Assembly: GCA_030431095.1 (NCBI GenBank) | Contig: JAUIJU010000012.1 | Coordinates: 1-64,000 of the forward strand | Origin: Gammaproteobacteria bacterium | Lineage (GTDB): Bacteria; Pseudomonadota; Gammaproteobacteria; Xanthomonadales; SZUA-36 | Length of the DNA stretch: 64,000 nt | Direction: 5' to 3' | Shown here: positions 26,903 through 37,740 of the stretch, piece after piece | Numbering within the stretch: position 1 is the stretch's first letter | Layout: each line of letters opens with the position of its first letter | Notes under the pieces: model-generated | Database searches by the model: none | Seen by the model: the letters and a program-made list of their open reading frames with translations, nothing else | Told to the model about the DNA's origin: nothing | Translations under genes and position numbers: made by a program

Positions 26903-27436
26903 TCAGGGCAGATCCTGCTCGAGCAAGTCGGCTTCGTGTTCTTCCCGCAGGCGCTGCAGGATCAGTTCGGTGATGTCCAGGGCGGGATTGGCGTAGACCA
27001 CCGGGCTGGACAGCACCAGGTCGTAGCCGAATTCCCCGGCGATGTCCTGGACCGCCAGGTTGATCTGGTCTTCCAGGCGCTGGACTTCCTCGGTCCGACG
27101 GAAGGAAAGCTCGTCGCGCAGGTCTTCGCGCTGGCGCTTGATGCTGCGCCGCAGTTCGCGCAGGTCGCGCTCCACCAGGGCACGCTGGTCGACGTCGAGG
27201 TCGCCGCGCTGCAGGCGCTGCTCCAGGCGTTCCGCGCTGGCTTCCTCGTCCTCGATGGCATCATTGCGGGGACGAAACTCCAGGTCGAGTTTGTCGCGGC
27301 CGGTCACCACCTGGGGGGCGTTGTCCAGCACTTCCTTCATGTTCACGTAACCGATGCGTAAATCCTGGGCAGGGGCGAGCGTGGGAAACAGCAATCCCAG
27401 GCAAAGCACCAGCAATGTGACGGGGCGCATCTTCAC
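26903..27436 (-). CDS. skp: OmpH/Skp-type periplasmic chaperone
   Basis: A 177-residue periplasmic chaperone for outer-membrane proteins. The signal peptide ends at LAPAQD, then IGYVNMKEVLDNAPQ, the usual first block, is followed by long charged coiled-coil tentacles (RLEQRLQRGDLDVDQRAL) and the C-terminal YDLVLSSPVVYANPALDITE. The GTG at 27436 and an ATG at 27430 are both possible starts; the signal peptide is unaffected. It lies between bamA and lpxD as in other gammaproteobacteria. Confidence 0.93.
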   Translation of the reverse strand: MKMRPVTLLVLCLGLLFPTLAPAQDLRIGYVNMKEVLDNAPQVVTGRDKLDLEFRPRNDAIEDEEASAERLEQRLQRGDLDVDQRALVERDLRELRRSIKRQREDLRDELSFRRTEEVQRLEDQINLAVQDIAGEFGYDLVLSSPVVYANPALDITELILQRLREEHEADLLEQDLP

Positions 27437-27443
27437 AAGGATA

Positions 27444-27449
27444 ATTATA
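27444..27449 (-). promoter_or_regulatory. -10-like box before skp
   Basis: TATAAT on the minus strand lies 8 nt before the GTG start. It could give skp-lpxD-fabZ-lpxA-lpxB-rnhB its own near-leaderless transcript; there is no clear -35. Confidence 0.3.
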
Positions 27450-27528
27450 CACGCTTGGAAGCCGTCAGGAACCCCTCGCGGATTGACGGGAATGCCGCGT
27501 ATCTTTCTGATTTAAGAATGAAATGGGG

Positions 27529-27549
27529 CGCCCCCGGAGACCGGGGGCG
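27529..27549 (-). terminator. Hairpin in the bamA-skp gap
   Basis: Nine-base arms CGCCCCCGG and CCGGGGGCG with a 3-nt loop, 4 nt after the bamA stop. No T run follows in the sense direction, so it may be a partial terminator or a processing/stability element that sets the bamA to skp ratio. Confidence 0.45.
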
Positions 27550-27553
27550 GGAA

Positions 27554-30067
27554 TCAGAAGGTGGTGCCGAAGGAGAACTGGATGGTCTCCGTGCGGTCGC
27601 CTTCCTTCTCGATCAGCGGGAACGCGAAGTTCATGATGATGGGGCCGATGGGCGCTTGCCAGGTCACTGACAGGCCCGCGGAGGCGCGCAGCAGTTCGGC
27701 GTCGAAGGCCTCGATATTCTCGTACACGTTGCCCACGTCGACAAACAGGGCGATGCGAGATCCCGAACCCTGCGTGAAGGGCGTGGGAATGGCCAGCTCC
27801 ATGCCGCCCGAGACCTTGAAGTCACCGCCGACGGCGCGGCAGAAGGGGTCCTTGGGGCCCAGCGTGTTGTCGTCGAAACCGCGGATGTCACGCACACCGC
27901 CACCGTAGAAGTGTTCGTAGAACGGCAGGCCGGTATCCAGCGAAATGACCTCTTCCTGCAGACACTCCGAGCCGGGCCGGATGGTCGGGTCCTGCGGTGT
28001 GGCCTGCGAACGGCTGTCGTAGTTGTCGTAGGCATCGCCGTAGCCCAGGTCGCCGTGGAACGAGAACGTCAGGCCGCTGGTCACCGGGATGTACTTGGCG
28101 TAGCGGTAGAAAATCTTGTAGTACTCGCGCGTGCTGCCCGGGATGGACGCTTCCAGCGTGATGCGCTGGGAAGAGCCGGTGGTCGGGTTCAGGAAGTGGT
28201 TGCGGCTGTCACGCGCCCAGGACAACGTGATGTCGCCCACGTCGAACTCGCGCTCGTCGCCGGACAGGACGCCGTTGCCGTCGAAGTCCAGCGATTGCGA
28301 CAGGGGGTCGCCGTCGAGCGGTACGAAGTAGGTGTCGGTACACGGCGGTGACTCCCCGGTCAGGCCCGGGAAACAGATGGTCACGTCGGAATCTTCGTCT
28401 TCCGGAATCTCCACGTCGCGCACGAACTGCCCGATGTTGATGTCCGTGGTGCGGTAGCCGGCGCCGGCGCGGACGTAGTCGATTTCCGTCAGCGGCGCGC
28501 CGAAGTTGACGCCCACCGCGGCTTCCGAACTGGTGAAGGTGGAGATGTTGGCCGCGGCGCGGTCGAATTCCGAGTAGCGCGCGTAAAACCCGCGACTGAC
28601 CCCGTCGTCGGTCCAGTAGGGGTTCTCGTAACTGAAATTGAAGTTGCTGATGATGTCGCTGGACGACACCGCCGCGCCCACGCGTTTGCCGCTGCCCAGG
28701 AAGTTGTCCTGCTGGATGGACAGCGAATAGATCAGGCCCTGGATCTCGGAATAGCCGAGGCCGACGGAGAAGCTGCCGGCGGGCCGTTCCTGTACCGACA
28801 CGACCACGTCCACCTGGTCGTCGGTGCCCGCCACCGGCGGCGTTTCGATCTCGACGCTCTCGAAATAGGTCAGGCGCTGCAGGCGGACCTTGGAACGGTC
28901 GATGGCGGCCTGCGAGAACCAGGCGCCTTCCATCTGGCGCATTTCGCGGCGCAGCACTTCGTCCTTGGTGCCGGCGTTGCCGACGAACTGGATGCGGCGG
29001 ATGTAGACGCGCTTGCCGGGGTCGACGTAGTAGTTGATGTCCACCGTGAGGTTCTCACGGTCGATCTGGGGAATCGGGTTGACGTTGGCGAAGGCGTAGC
29101 CGATGTTGGACAGCAGGGCGGTGATGTTGTCCACGCTCTGTTCCATTTCCTTGCGGGAGAACACCTCGCCGGCGTCGGTCATGATCAGGCGTCGCAGGGC
29201 CGCTTCGTCCACCACCAGGTCGCCGGTAACCTGAATTTCATTGATGTTGAACAGCTCGCCCTCGGTGACGTTGGCGGTGATGAAAATATCGCGTTTGTCC
29301 GGGCTGATGGCCACCTGGGTCGATTCCACCGAGGCGTCGATGTAGCCGCGGTCCTGGTAGTAGGAACGAATTTTTTCCAGGTCGCCGGAGAGTTTTTCCC
29401 GGGTGTAGTCGTCTTCCTTGGACCAGAACTTCCACCAGGGCTGCACGCCGGATTCGAATTCATCCTGGATCTCGTCGTCGGTGAACAGCGTGTTGCCAGT
29501 CACGTTGATGTGACGGATCTTGGCGGTTTTGCCCTCGTCCACGTTGATCGCGATGCGCACGCGATTGCGTTCCAGGTTGGTCACCCGCGTGTCCACGGCC
29601 ACCGCGTAGCGGCCCTGGCTGTAGTACTGCGCGATCAGTTCCTGTTGAATCTGGTCCAGCGCCTGCGGATCGAACACTTCGCCCTCGGCCAGGCCGATGT
29701 CGGCCAGCACCCGGCGCAGGTCCTCCTCCTTGATCGCCTTGTTGCCGTCCAGCGCGATGCTGGCGATGGCGGGACGCTCCAGCAGGGTGATGACCAGGAT
29801 GTCGCCCTCGCGTCCGAACTCGATGTTGGAGAAGAAGCCGGTGCGGTACAGCTCGCGGATGGAGGCGCGGGTGTCCGAACCGGTCAGCGTGTCACCGGGG
29901 TTCAGGGGCAGGTAGTTGAACACCGTACCTTCGGAAATGCGTTGCAGGCCCTCGACACGGATGTCGGAGATCACGAAGGGGTCGAAGGCGCGCGCGGGCC
30001 CGGCGATCAGCAGGGACAGCAGCAGGGCCAGCAGCAGGCTCGGGGCGGCCGCCAGGTTTATTCTCAT
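27554..30067 (-). CDS. bamA: Outer-membrane assembly protein BamA
   Basis: An 837-residue Omp85 protein, the insertase for outer-membrane beta-barrels. Signal peptide ends at GPARAFDPF; five POTRA domains follow (first: ISDIRVEGLQRISEGTVF; second with LDGNKAIKEEDLRR; later ones RHINVTGNTLFTDDEI and IRRIQFVGNAGTKDEVL). The barrel starts about residue 440 with GLGYSEIQGLIYSLSIQQ and carries the lid-loop block FYGGGVRDIRGFDDNTLGP (VRGF-like), ending in Phe (IQFSFGTTF). A Cys pair in TICFPGLTGESPPC lies in an extracellular loop. Length is slightly above E. coli's 810. Confidence 0.97.
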   Translation of the reverse strand: MRINLAAAPSLLLALLLSLLIAGPARAFDPFVISDIRVEGLQRISEGTVFNYLPLNPGDTLTGSDTRASIRELYRTGFFSNIEFGREGDILVITLLERPAIASIALDGNKAIKEEDLRRVLADIGLAEGEVFDPQALDQIQQELIAQYYSQGRYAVAVDTRVTNLERNRVRIAINVDEGKTAKIRHINVTGNTLFTDDEIQDEFESGVQPWWKFWSKEDDYTREKLSGDLEKIRSYYQDRGYIDASVESTQVAISPDKRDIFITANVTEGELFNINEIQVTGDLVVDEAALRRLIMTDAGEVFSRKEMEQSVDNITALLSNIGYAFANVNPIPQIDRENLTVDINYYVDPGKRVYIRRIQFVGNAGTKDEVLRREMRQMEGAWFSQAAIDRSKVRLQRLTYFESVEIETPPVAGTDDQVDVVVSVQERPAGSFSVGLGYSEIQGLIYSLSIQQDNFLGSGKRVGAAVSSSDIISNFNFSYENPYWTDDGVSRGFYARYSEFDRAAANISTFTSSEAAVGVNFGAPLTEIDYVRAGAGYRTTDINIGQFVRDVEIPEDEDSDVTICFPGLTGESPPCTDTYFVPLDGDPLSQSLDFDGNGVLSGDEREFDVGDITLSWARDSRNHFLNPTTGSSQRITLEASIPGSTREYYKIFYRYAKYIPVTSGLTFSFHGDLGYGDAYDNYDSRSQATPQDPTIRPGSECLQEEVISLDTGLPFYEHFYGGGVRDIRGFDDNTLGPKDPFCRAVGGDFKVSGGMELAIPTPFTQGSGSRIALFVDVGNVYENIEAFDAELLRASAGLSVTWQAPIGPIIMNFAFPLIEKEGDRTETIQFSFGTTF

Positions 30068-30108
30068 TGAAACAGGTCCAGCGTGGCGGGTTTGACGATC
30101 GGGGGATT

Positions 30109-31485
30109 CTATCCAACCAGCCTTAATATGTCGTTAACGATACCCAGGCTGATCAGGCCGAAGAGCGCCACCAGGCCAACGTACTGGCCGGTGATCTGCA
30201 CCTGCTCGGAGACCGGGCGTCCGGTGGCCAATTCTATCAGGTAATAGAGCAGGTGACCGCCGTCGAGCATGGGAATTGGCAGCAGGTTCAGAATCCCCAG
30301 GCTGAGGCTGATCAGTCCCAGGAAAAACAGGAAGCTGGTGAGTCCGGCGCTGGCCGAATCGTTGGCGAACTGGGCGATGCCGATGGGGCCGCTGACGTTG
30401 CGCACCGAGGCGCTGCCGGTGATCATGCGCCCGATCAGGCCCACGGTGGCGCTGGTCAGCCGCCAGGTCTCCGACAGGGCCTGGCCGAAACCCGCCACGG
30501 GGCCGTGGCGAAGGTTGATGTAGGCGCGTTCCACGGCGGCGGCCTGTTCGTCGGTGAGTTCCGGGCTCTCGATGCCCAGCACCCAGCGCTCGCCGAACAG
30601 GCCGTCGGGGATGGCCCGGGGCGTGATGTCGATATCCCTGGCCGTGCCGGCGCGTTCCACGGTGACGGTGACCGTTTCGCCGTTCGGCGCATGCCGCTCC
30701 AGCAGCCAGGGAATCCAGTTCCAGCTTGCCACGTCCTCGCCCGCGATCGCCGTGATGCGGTCGCCCATGCGCAGCCCGGCCGCGGCGGCCGCGCCTTCCG
30801 GGTCCAGGCCGCCGACCAGCGGGGGTCGTTCCAGGCGCCAGGGCTCCAGGCCGATGGCTTCGAGGGTTTCCTCTTCGCGGAAATCTTCGCCCAGGGTGGA
30901 GAGGTCCAGCGTCAGTTCGCGGCGCAGGCCACCGGGTCGTTCCACTTCGACGGTGACCTGGTCGCGGTCGAGCGCGTGGGTGACCAGGGCCAGGATGGCG
31001 TGTGACCAGCTGCGGGTCGGCGACCCGTCCAGGGCGACGATCTCGTCTTCCGGCTGCAGGCCGGCCTCGGCGGCGATGCCGCTGACCTCGCCGACGATGG
31101 GGCGGGCTTCCGGTACGCCGATCATGAACATCAGCCAGAACGCCAGCACCGCGAACACCAGGTTGAACACCGGCCCCGCAGCGACGATGGCGATGCGCTG
31201 ACCCACCGGTTTGCGGTTGAAGGCTTCGCTGTGCTGGTCCGGGGCCACCGGGGCTTCGCGTTCGTCCAGCATCTTGACGTACCCGCCCAGTGGAATGGCG
31301 GCGACCACGTACTCGGTGTCGTCACGGCCGCGACGTGACCACAGGGCCCGGCCGAATCCGACGGAAAATTTCAGCACTTTCACGCCACAGCGGCGGGCCA
31401 CCCAGTAGTGGCCGAATTCGTGGAAGGTGACCAGGACGCCGAGCGCGACGATCAGCCACCAGATGGAACCGAGTACTTCAAACAT
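30109..31485 (-). CDS. rseP: Site-2 zinc protease RseP
   Basis: A 458-residue inner-membrane metalloprotease that cleaves anti-sigma factor RseA and signal-peptide remnants. The zinc motif is [14 protein letters not shown], the second active-site block is [19 protein letters not shown], and two PDZ domains lie between ([15 protein letters not shown] and [16 protein letters not shown]). The ATG at 31485 overlaps the dxr 3' end by 8 nt. Confidence 0.96.
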   Translation of the reverse strand: MFEVLGSIWWLIVALGVLVTFHEFGHYWVARRCGVKVLKFSVGFGRALWSRRGRDDTEYVVAAIPLGGYVKMLDEREAPVAPDQHSEAFNRKPVGQRIAIVAAGPVFNLVFAVLAFWLMFMIGVPEARPIVGEVSGIAAEAGLQPEDEIVALDGSPTRSWSHAILALVTHALDRDQVTVEVERPGGLRRELTLDLSTLGEDFREEETLEAIGLEPWRLERPPLVGGLDPEGAAAAAGLRMGDRITAIAGEDVASWNWIPWLLERHAPNGETVTVTVERAGTARDIDITPRAIPDGLFGERWVLGIESPELTDEQAAAVERAYINLRHGPVAGFGQALSETWRLTSATVGLIGRMITGSASVRNVSGPIGIAQFANDSASAGLTSFLFFLGLISLSLGILNLLPIPMLDGGHLLYYLIELATGRPVSEQVQITGQYVGLVALFGLISLGIVNDILRLVG

Positions 31486-32680
31486 TGACCTTGTCCTTTC
31501 CTTGTACCGCGGCCCGGGCCCGTGTCCTGGCCTCGGCATCGGCGCGCATGATCTCTTCGAGACTCGTGGCGTGATTCCATGCCGCTGCCTCCAGTGTGTC
31601 TTCCACCAGGCCCGGTATGGCCATGAACGGAATGTGGCCATCCAGGAAGGCCTGGACAGCGATCTCGTTGGCGGCGTTCAGCGTGGCCGCGGCGCTGCCG
31701 CCGGCGCGCATGGCGTCGAACGCCAGTGCCAGACAGGGAAAACGATTGAGGTCCGGCGGGTGAAAATCAAGCGTGCCGATGGTTGGCAGGTCCAGTGACG
31801 CGACGCCGGAATCGATGCGCTCCGGCCAGGCCAGCGCGTGGGCAATGGGCGTGCGCATGTCGGGCAGACCCATCTGGGCCAGCACCGACCCGTCGGCGTA
31901 GGACACCATGGAGTGCACGATGCTCTGCGGGTGAATGACCACGTCGATCATGTCCGGCGCGGCGTCGAACAGCCAGCGCGCCTCGATCACTTCCAGCCCC
32001 TTGTTCATCAGGGTGGCCGAATCGACCGATATCTTTTTTCCCATGTCCCAGTTGGGGTGGTTGCAGGCCTGCTCGGGGGTCACGCCGGCCAGGGCGTCGG
32101 CGTCGGTGTCCAGAAAGGGCCCGCCCGAAGCGGTGAGAATCAGCCGGCGAACACCGGAAGCGGCCAGGCCGCGCCGCGCGAAATCGGCCGGCAGTGCCTG
32201 GAACAGGGCGTTGTGCTCGGAATCGACCGGAATGATCTCGGCGCCGCTCTGCGCCACCACGCGGTGAAACAGGGGGCCGGCGATCACCATGGCCTCCTTG
32301 TTGGCCAGCAGCACCCTCTTGCCCAGTTCCGCCGCCCGCAGGGTGGGGCCCAGGCCGGCCGCGCCGACAATGGCGGCCATCACGGTGTCCACCGTCTCCA
32401 TGGCCACCAGGTCCAGCAACGCCTCGGGTCCCGCGGCTACCTCGGCAGGGCAGTTCAGTGACTGCAGCGCATCGCGCAGGGTCTGCGCCTGGCCGGAATC
32501 GCTGATCACGGCCAGGCGCGCGCCATGGGCGGCGCACAACTCGGCCAGTTCGCCGGGCCGGCTATGGGCCGACAGCGCCTCCACCCGGTAGCGTTCCGGG
32601 TGCCGGGCGATCACGTCCAGGGTGGATCGGCCGATGGAGCCGGTGGCGCCCAGGACGGCGATGCCGCGCGATGCCGTCAC
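31478..32680 (-). CDS. dxr: 1-deoxy-D-xylulose-5-phosphate reductoisomerase
   Basis: A 400-residue enzyme of the MEP isoprenoid pathway that makes 2-C-methyl-D-erythritol 4-phosphate with NADPH. NADPH loop [18 protein letters not shown], then [12 protein letters not shown], metal/substrate block [13 protein letters not shown], flexible loop [23 protein letters not shown] (read in part) and C-terminal [11 protein letters not shown]. The GTG start at 32680 overlaps the cdsA stop (GTGA); upstream frame residues belong to cdsA. Confidence 0.96.
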   Translation of the reverse strand: MTASRGIAVLGATGSIGRSTLDVIARHPERYRVEALSAHSRPGELAELCAAHGARLAVISDSGQAQTLRDALQSLNCPAEVAAGPEALLDLVAMETVDTVMAAIVGAAGLGPTLRAAELGKRVLLANKEAMVIAGPLFHRVVAQSGAEIIPVDSEHNALFQALPADFARRGLAASGVRRLILTASGGPFLDTDADALAGVTPEQACNHPNWDMGKKISVDSATLMNKGLEVIEARWLFDAAPDMIDVVIHPQSIVHSMVSYADGSVLAQMGLPDMRTPIAHALAWPERIDSGVASLDLPTIGTLDFHPPDLNRFPCLALAFDAMRAGGSAAATLNAANEIAVQAFLDGHIPFMAIPGLVEDTLEAAAWNHATSLEEIMRADAEARTRARAAVQGKDKVNV

Positions 32681-33498
32681 AAACCCGCCAGCAGCTTGGC
32701 CAGCACGAAGAATGGCGCACCCGCCATCAGGCTGTCGATGCGGTCCAGCAGGCCGCCATGACCGGGGAACAACCGGCCGGTGTCCTTCAGGCCCACGGTT
32801 CGCTTGTGCATGGAGATGAACAGGTCGCCGCCCACCGAGACCACCGCGGTGACCGCGCCCAGGATGGCCAGTTGCAAAGGCCTGGCGGCGATGCCCGGTG
32901 CGTAGATCCCCACTGCGGTGGCCACCAGCGCCGCGCTGGCCACGCCGCCGTAGACGCCGGCCCAGGTTTTCCCCGGGCTGATGCTGGGCGCCAGCTTGCG
33001 TCGGCCAAAAGCGCGGCCGGCGAAGTAGGCGCCCACATCCGCCGCCCAGATGGTGACCAGCAACAGCAGAATCCACCAGTGGCCGTACGGCTCCAGGCGC
33101 AGCCAGGACAGGGCCGCCCAGCCGGTGCTGACCACCAGCAGCGCGTTGCAGAAGCCCAGCACGCGAAACAGCGTATCGACCTGGCGTTGCGGGCCGTATC
33201 GCAGCATTTGCAGGAACATCAGGCCCCAGGCCAGGCAGGCCAGGGCGAAGGGCGGCACCGGGTTGGCCGTCCAATGGTCCCAGGTGGCCAGCAGGACCGC
33301 CATGATGGCGCCCTGCAGGGTAATCAGCAGCCCGCCCCAGGGCAGTGGGCGAAGGCCTGCCAGGCGATGAAACTCCCAGCTGCCGACGATCAGCAGCAGT
33401 CCCAGCAGGTAGACGAACTGGCCGGGCGCCAGGGCGAAAATGGCCGCCAGTACCAGCGGCAGCAGCACCAGCGCGGTGAGAATCCGCGTTCTAAGCAC
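32677..33498 (-). CDS. cdsA: Phosphatidate cytidylyltransferase
   Basis: A 273-residue polytopic enzyme making CDP-diacylglycerol. The family signature is complete near the C-terminus: [20 protein letters not shown] followed by GLLDRIDS. About eight hydrophobic segments precede it, including [18 protein letters not shown]. The GTG at 33498 is the only in-frame start that keeps the N-terminal span, and it overlaps the uppS stop by 8 nt. Confidence 0.95.
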   Translation of the reverse strand: MLRTRILTALVLLPLVLAAIFALAPGQFVYLLGLLLIVGSWEFHRLAGLRPLPWGGLLITLQGAIMAVLLATWDHWTANPVPPFALACLAWGLMFLQMLRYGPQRQVDTLFRVLGFCNALLVVSTGWAALSWLRLEPYGHWWILLLLVTIWAADVGAYFAGRAFGRRKLAPSISPGKTWAGVYGGVASAALVATAVGIYAPGIAARPLQLAILGAVTAVVSVGGDLFISMHKRTVGLKDTGRLFPGHGGLLDRIDSLMAGAPFFVLAKLLAGL

Positions 33499-34228
33499 GG
33501 GCGCGGTCCCGCGCCTGGGCCCCGGTGAGACCGAAACGGCGTTCGCGTTGTCCGTAGGAGGCAATGGCGCGGTCGAGTTCCGCGGCGTTGAAATCGGGCC
33601 ACAGCAGGGGGCTGAAATAGAACTCGGTGTAGGCCGATTGCCACAGCAGGAAGTTGCTGATGCGCTGTTCGCCGCCGGTGCGGATAAACAGGTCCGGGTC
33701 CGGGGTATCGCCCAGGGCCAGGTGCCGGGAAAACATCGCTTCATCCAGGTCGGCCGGATCCAGTTCACCGCGCTGCGCCTGCCCGGCCAGTTGCCTGGCG
33801 GCTTGCAGGATGTCCCAGCGGCCGCCGTAGTTGGCGGCCACGTTCAGCTGGGTTCGGTCGTTGCCGGCGGTCAGCTGTTCCGCCGCACGCATGCGCTCCT
33901 GCAGTTCGGGCTGGAATGCCGCCGGATCGCCGATGAAACGCACGCGCACGCCGTGCTCGTGCATGCCCTTGACCTCCTTGTCCAGTGCGCTCATGAACAG
34001 CTCCATGAGGCGCGTGACCTCCCTGGCGGGGCGGTTCCAGTTCTCGCTGGAGAAGGCGAACACGGTGAGTGTGCGAATGCCCAGCCTGGCGCCGTGTTCG
34101 GCGGTTCGGCGCAGGGCGCGCAGCCCGGCCTGGTGGCCCAGGGTGCGAGACAGCCGGCGCTTCTCTGCCCAGCGCCCGTTGCCGTCCAGGACGATGGCGA
34201 CGTGGCCTGGAAGGTCAGGCCGGGACAT
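33491..34228 (-). CDS. uppS: Undecaprenyl diphosphate synthase (cis-prenyltransferase)
   Basis: A 245-residue enzyme that elongates farnesyl diphosphate to the C55 lipid carrier. Catalytic Asp lies in VAIVLDGNGRWAEKR, later blocks are LTVFAFSSENWNRP and DLFIRTGGEQRISNFLLWQ with the Arg residues that bind isopentenyl diphosphate. Its ATG overlaps the frr stop by one base. Confidence 0.96.
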   Translation of the reverse strand: MSRPDLPGHVAIVLDGNGRWAEKRRLSRTLGHQAGLRALRRTAEHGARLGIRTLTVFAFSSENWNRPAREVTRLMELFMSALDKEVKGMHEHGVRVRFIGDPAAFQPELQERMRAAEQLTAGNDRTQLNVAANYGGRWDILQAARQLAGQAQRGELDPADLDEAMFSRHLALGDTPDPDLFIRTGGEQRISNFLLWQSAYTEFYFSPLLWPDFNAAELDRAIASYGQRERRFGLTGAQARDRARA

Positions 34229-34785
34229 CAGATTTCCATCAGTTCCTTTTCTTTCTCGGCGACGATCACGTCCACGTCGTTGACGTGCTTGTCGGTGATC
34301 TGCTGGATCTCGGTCTCGGCGCGGCGCTCGTCGTCTTCCGAAATTTCCTTTTCCTTGAGCAGTTCCTTGACCGAGTGGTTGGCGTCGCGGCGAATGTTGC
34401 GGATCGCGATCTTCGCATTCTCGCCTTCCTGGTGCACCACCCGGCCCAGGTCCCGGCGGCGTTCTTCAGTCAACGGCGGCAGGGGAATGCGAATGACCGT
34501 GCCGGCCGTGGTGGGGTTCAGGCCCAGGTCGGACGCCATGATGGCTTTCTCGATGGTGGCGATCATGCTCTTGTCGAACGGCGTGACAGCCAGCGTGCGC
34601 GCGTCTTCGACCACCACGTTGGCGGCCTGGTTGATGGGCACTTCGCTGCCGTAGTAGTCCACCTGCACGTGCTCCAGCAGGCTGGGATGGGCGCGGCCGG
34701 TGCGGATCTTGGCCAGTTCGCTGCGCAGGGACTCGATGGACTTGCTCATGCGAATACGGGCGTCTTTCTTGATGTCTTCCAGCAT
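34228..34785 (-). CDS. frr: Ribosome recycling factor
   Basis: A 185-residue protein that splits post-termination ribosomes with EF-G. It begins [20 protein letters not shown] and carries the conserved [48 protein letters not shown] and IRNIRRDAN. Length is the family standard of 185. Confidence 0.97.
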   Translation of the reverse strand: MLEDIKKDARIRMSKSIESLRSELAKIRTGRAHPSLLEHVQVDYYGSEVPINQAANVVVEDARTLAVTPFDKSMIATIEKAIMASDLGLNPTTAGTVIRIPLPPLTEERRRDLGRVVHQEGENAKIAIRNIRRDANHSVKELLKEKEISEDDERRAETEIQQITDKHVNDVDVIVAEKEKELMEI

Positions 34786-34875
34786 GGTTCACTCCACGTC
34801 GTTACTGGGTCGCGCACGCCGAAACGGCCGCGCGGGGGGCAGGGCGGGGATTCTAGCAGTTTCCGGAGCGCGGAT

Positions 34876-35589
34876 TCAGTGGACGATGGAGCCCACGTCC
34901 CGCCCGGTGACCAGTTTCATGAGGTTGCCCGGTTCGAACACGTTGAAGACGCGGATGGGCATTTCCTGTTCGCGGCACAGCACGATGGCGTTGGCGTCCA
35001 TGACGCGCAGCTTGCCTTCGATGACCTCGTCGTAGGACAGGGAGTCGTAACGGGACGCCTGTTTCTCCACCTTGGGGTCGGCGGTGTAGATGCCGTCGAC
35101 CTTGGTGGCCTTGAGCACGATGTCGGCGTCGATTTCGATGGCGCGCAGGGCGGCCGCCGTGTCGGTGGTGAAAAAGGGATTGCCCGTGCCCGCGGCGCAG
35201 ATCACCACGCGGCCTTTTTCCAGGTGGCGCATGGCGCGGCGACGGATGTAGTCCTCGCACACGTCGTGGATGGCCAGCGCGGACATGACGCGCGCCTCGG
35301 TGCCGTCCTTTTCCAGCGCGTCCTGCAGGGCCAGGGAGTTCATGACCGTGGCCAGCATGCCCATGTGGTCGCCGGTGACACGGTCGATGCCGGACTGCGC
35401 CAGCCCGGCGCCGCGGAAGATGTTGCCGCCGCCGATGACGACGGCAACCTGCACCCCGGCGCGAATCACCTCGGAAATTTCTCCGGCGATTCGTTCCAGG
35501 ATGTTCGGATCAATGCCGTAATCCTCCTCGCCCAGCAGTGCTTCGCCGCTGAGTTTGAGGAGGATCCGTCGGTAGACCGGCTTGCTCAC
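34876..35589 (-). CDS. pyrH: UMP kinase
   Basis: A 237-residue bacterial UMP kinase of the amino-acid-kinase fold that makes UDP from UMP and is normally activated by GTP and inhibited by UTP. Blocks: [66 protein letters not shown] and [13 protein letters not shown]. An 89-nt gap separates it from frr. Confidence 0.97.
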   Translation of the reverse strand: MSKPVYRRILLKLSGEALLGEEDYGIDPNILERIAGEISEVIRAGVQVAVVIGGGNIFRGAGLAQSGIDRVTGDHMGMLATVMNSLALQDALEKDGTEARVMSALAIHDVCEDYIRRRAMRHLEKGRVVICAAGTGNPFFTTDTAAALRAIEIDADIVLKATKVDGIYTADPKVEKQASRYDSLSYDEVIEGKLRVMDANAIVLCREQEMPIRVFNVFEPGNLMKLVTGRDVGSIVH

Positions 35590-35610
35590 CCCACGCCCCC
35601 CGGGCGGCGA

Positions 35611-36480
35611 TCAGTTGCCGGCCACCTGCTGCATGACCTCTTCGGCAAAGTTCTCTTCCTTTTTCTCGATGCCCTCACCGACGGCGAGGCGAGTGAATCC
35701 TTTCACAGTCGCACCCTTCTGTTCAAGCAGTTTGCCGACGGTGACGTCACCGTCTTTCACGAAGGGCTGACCCACCAGGGTGATTTCGGCGAGAAACTTG
35801 CGCAGGCGGCCTTCGACCATCTTCTCGATGATTTCGGCCGGTTTGCCGGAATCCTGGGCCTGGGCCACGAGGATGTCCTTTTCCCTGGCGACCACGTCCG
35901 CCGGGACCTGGTCGACGGTGGCGTAAGCCGGGTTCAGGGCAGCCACGTGCATGGCCAGGTCCTTCGCCAGCTCAGGGTCGCCGCCGTCGAGTTCCACCAG
36001 CACGCCGATGCGGCCGCCGTGAACGTAGCTGCCGATGACGCCGTCGGTGGTCACGCCGGCCATGCGGCGCACCTGGATGTTTTCGCCGATCTTGGCCACC
36101 AGGGCCTGGCGGCGTTCTTCCAGCGACTGTCCGTCGACCTCGGAGGCCATCAGGGCGGCGACGTCGTCGCCGTCCAGCCCCAGCGCGGCCTGGGCCACGG
36201 CATCGGTGAAGGCGCCGAAGTTGGCGTCCTTGGCGACGAAGTCGGTCTCGCTGTTGATTTCCACCAGCACGGCTTTGCCGTCCGCCTGGGCCTCGGCGAT
36301 CTTGCCTTCGGCGGCCACGCGGCCGGCCTTTTTGTCGGCCTTGGCCAGGCCGGATTTGCGCAGTCCTTCGATGGCGGCGTCCATGTCACCGTCCGTCTCC
36401 ACGAGCGCCTTCTTGCACTCCATCATGCCGGCGCCGGTGCGCTCGCGCAGTTCTTTGACCAATGCAGCAGTCACTGCCAT
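35611..36480 (-). CDS. tsf: Elongation factor Ts
   Basis: A 289-residue nucleotide exchange factor for EF-Tu. The N-terminal domain has [19 protein letters not shown], the contact block is [16 protein letters not shown], and the C-terminal part has [19 protein letters not shown]. Close to the typical 283-295 residues. Confidence 0.97.
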   Translation of the reverse strand: MAVTAALVKELRERTGAGMMECKKALVETDGDMDAAIEGLRKSGLAKADKKAGRVAAEGKIAEAQADGKAVLVEINSETDFVAKDANFGAFTDAVAQAALGLDGDDVAALMASEVDGQSLEERRQALVAKIGENIQVRRMAGVTTDGVIGSYVHGGRIGVLVELDGGDPELAKDLAMHVAALNPAYATVDQVPADVVAREKDILVAQAQDSGKPAEIIEKMVEGRLRKFLAEITLVGQPFVKDGDVTVGKLLEQKGATVKGFTRLAVGEGIEKKEENFAEEVMQQVAGN

Positions 36481-36513
36481 GGGTAGTTACCTCTTGAATG
36501 TCGTTTCTGTTTT

Positions 36514-36538
36514 GCCGGACCCATCATGGGGGTCCGGC
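36514..36538 (-). other. Hairpin between rpsB and tsf
   Basis: Nine-base arms GCCGGACCC and GGGTCCGGC enclose a 7-nt loop in the 84-nt gap. No T run follows in the sense direction, so it is not a classic terminator; it may limit readthrough or protect the rpsB mRNA end. Confidence 0.4.
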
Positions 36539-36564
36539 ATGACCATCAATTGACGGGACGGGGC

Positions 36565-37740
36565 TTACTCGCCCTTGTCGTCCGCCGCTTCGCCTTCGTC
36601 CGCGGCCGGTTCCTCGGCCTTCGCGTCGGTCTCGTCGGCTTTCGCCTCGGCCTTTTTGGCGGCCGCCTTCTTGGTGGTGGCCTTCTTCTTGGCGACCTTC
36701 TTGGCGGCTTTCTTCGGCGCTTCTTCGGATTCGGCTTCAGCCTTCGGGGCTTCGTCGGCTTCTGCCTTCGGCGCCTCTTCGGTGGCCTCGGCCCTGGGGG
36801 TTTCCTCCGCGGCAGGCGCGGCTTCGGCGGCGTCGGCCTCGGGCGCCGCTTCCGCGGACTCAGCGGCCTTGGCTTCGGCTTCCTCGGGCTTGGGCGCGGC
36901 AGCCTTCTTCGGCGCGGCCTTCTTGCTCACCTTCTTGGCGGCGGCCTTCTTGGGCGCGGCCTTTTTCTTGTCGTCCTTCTTGCCGCGGGCGCGCTTGACC
37001 GGGTTGCCCTGCTCGTCGAGCTCGACGAACTCGTCATTGGCGTCTTCCGGCGCCGGCATGGAGGCGCGGCCTTCCAGGATGGCGTCGGCAATCAGTTGCG
37101 TGTACAGGCGGATGGAGCGGATCGCGTCATCGTTGCCCGGGATCACGTAGTCGATGCCTTCCGGCGAGCAGTTGGTGTCCACCACGGCCACCACCGGGAT
37201 GCCCAGCTTGTGGGCTTCCTTGATGGCGATGTCCTCGTGGTCCACGTCCACGACGAACATGGCGTCGGGCAGGCCCTTCATGTCCTTGATGCCGCCCAGG
37301 GACTGTTCGAGCTTGGTCTGTTCCCGCTGCAGCTGAAGAATTTCCTTTTTCTGCAGGTGGGCGAAGGCGTTGTCCTCGGCGCCCTGTTCCAGCGTCTTGA
37401 GGCGCTTGATGGACTGGCGGATCGTGCGGTAGTTGGTGAGCATGCCGCCCAGCCAGCGGTGCGACACGAACGGCATGCCGCAACGTTCCGCTTCTTCACG
37501 GATGGCATTGCTGGCGGCGCGCTTGGTGCCGACGAAGATGATCGTGCCGCGCTTGGCGGCGAGGCCGCTGACGTAGTTCAGCGCATCCACCATCAGCGGG
37601 AGGGTCTTCTCCAGGTTGATGATGTGAATCTTGCCCCGGGCGCCGAAAATGTACGGGGCCATCTTGGGGTTCCAGTAACGGGTCTGGTGACCGAAATGCA
37701 CGCCTGCTTCGAGCATTTCGCGCATGGTGACGTTTGCCAT
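36565..37740 (-). CDS. rpsB: 30S ribosomal protein S2 with long Ala/Lys/Glu-rich tail
   Basis: Residues 1 to about 245 are a complete S2: [70 protein letters not shown], and the C-terminal [20 protein letters not shown] with [16 protein letters not shown]. The protein then continues to residue 391. The extra roughly 145 residues alternate basic blocks ([36 protein letters not shown]) with acidic Ala/Glu/Pro stretches and resemble histone H1 or AlgP tails. S2 is normally 230-260 residues. The tail has no stop, frameshift or change of frame and ends acidic ([10 protein letters not shown]). It is probably disordered; function unknown. Confidence 0.95.
   Translation of the reverse strand: MANVTMREMLEAGVHFGHQTRYWNPKMAPYIFGARGKIHIINLEKTLPLMVDALNYVSGLAAKRGTIIFVGTKRAASNAIREEAERCGMPFVSHRWLGGMLTNYRTIRQSIKRLKTLEQGAEDNAFAHLQKKEILQLQREQTKLEQSLGGIKDMKGLPDAMFVVDVDHEDIAIKEAHKLGIPVVAVVDTNCSPEGIDYVIPGNDDAIRSIRLYTQLIADAILEGRASMPAPEDANDEFVELDEQGNPVKRARGKKDDKKKAAPKKAAAKKVSKKAAPKKAAAPKPEEAEAKAAESAEAAPEADAAEAAPAAEETPRAEATEEAPKAEADEAPKAEAESEEAPKKAAKKVAKKKATTKKAAAKKAEAKADETDAKAEEPAADEGEAADDKGE

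Noticed and set aside
31478-33274. A single 598-residue protein including dxr
   Set aside because: The first 198 residues are cdsA read out of frame; dxr starts at GTG 32680 with a GTGA overlap.
34069-36486. An 805-codon plus-strand open frame
   Set aside because: It is antisense to uppS, frr, pyrH and tsf, has His/Asp/Val-rich sequence typical of the mirror of high-GC genes, and shows no family motif.
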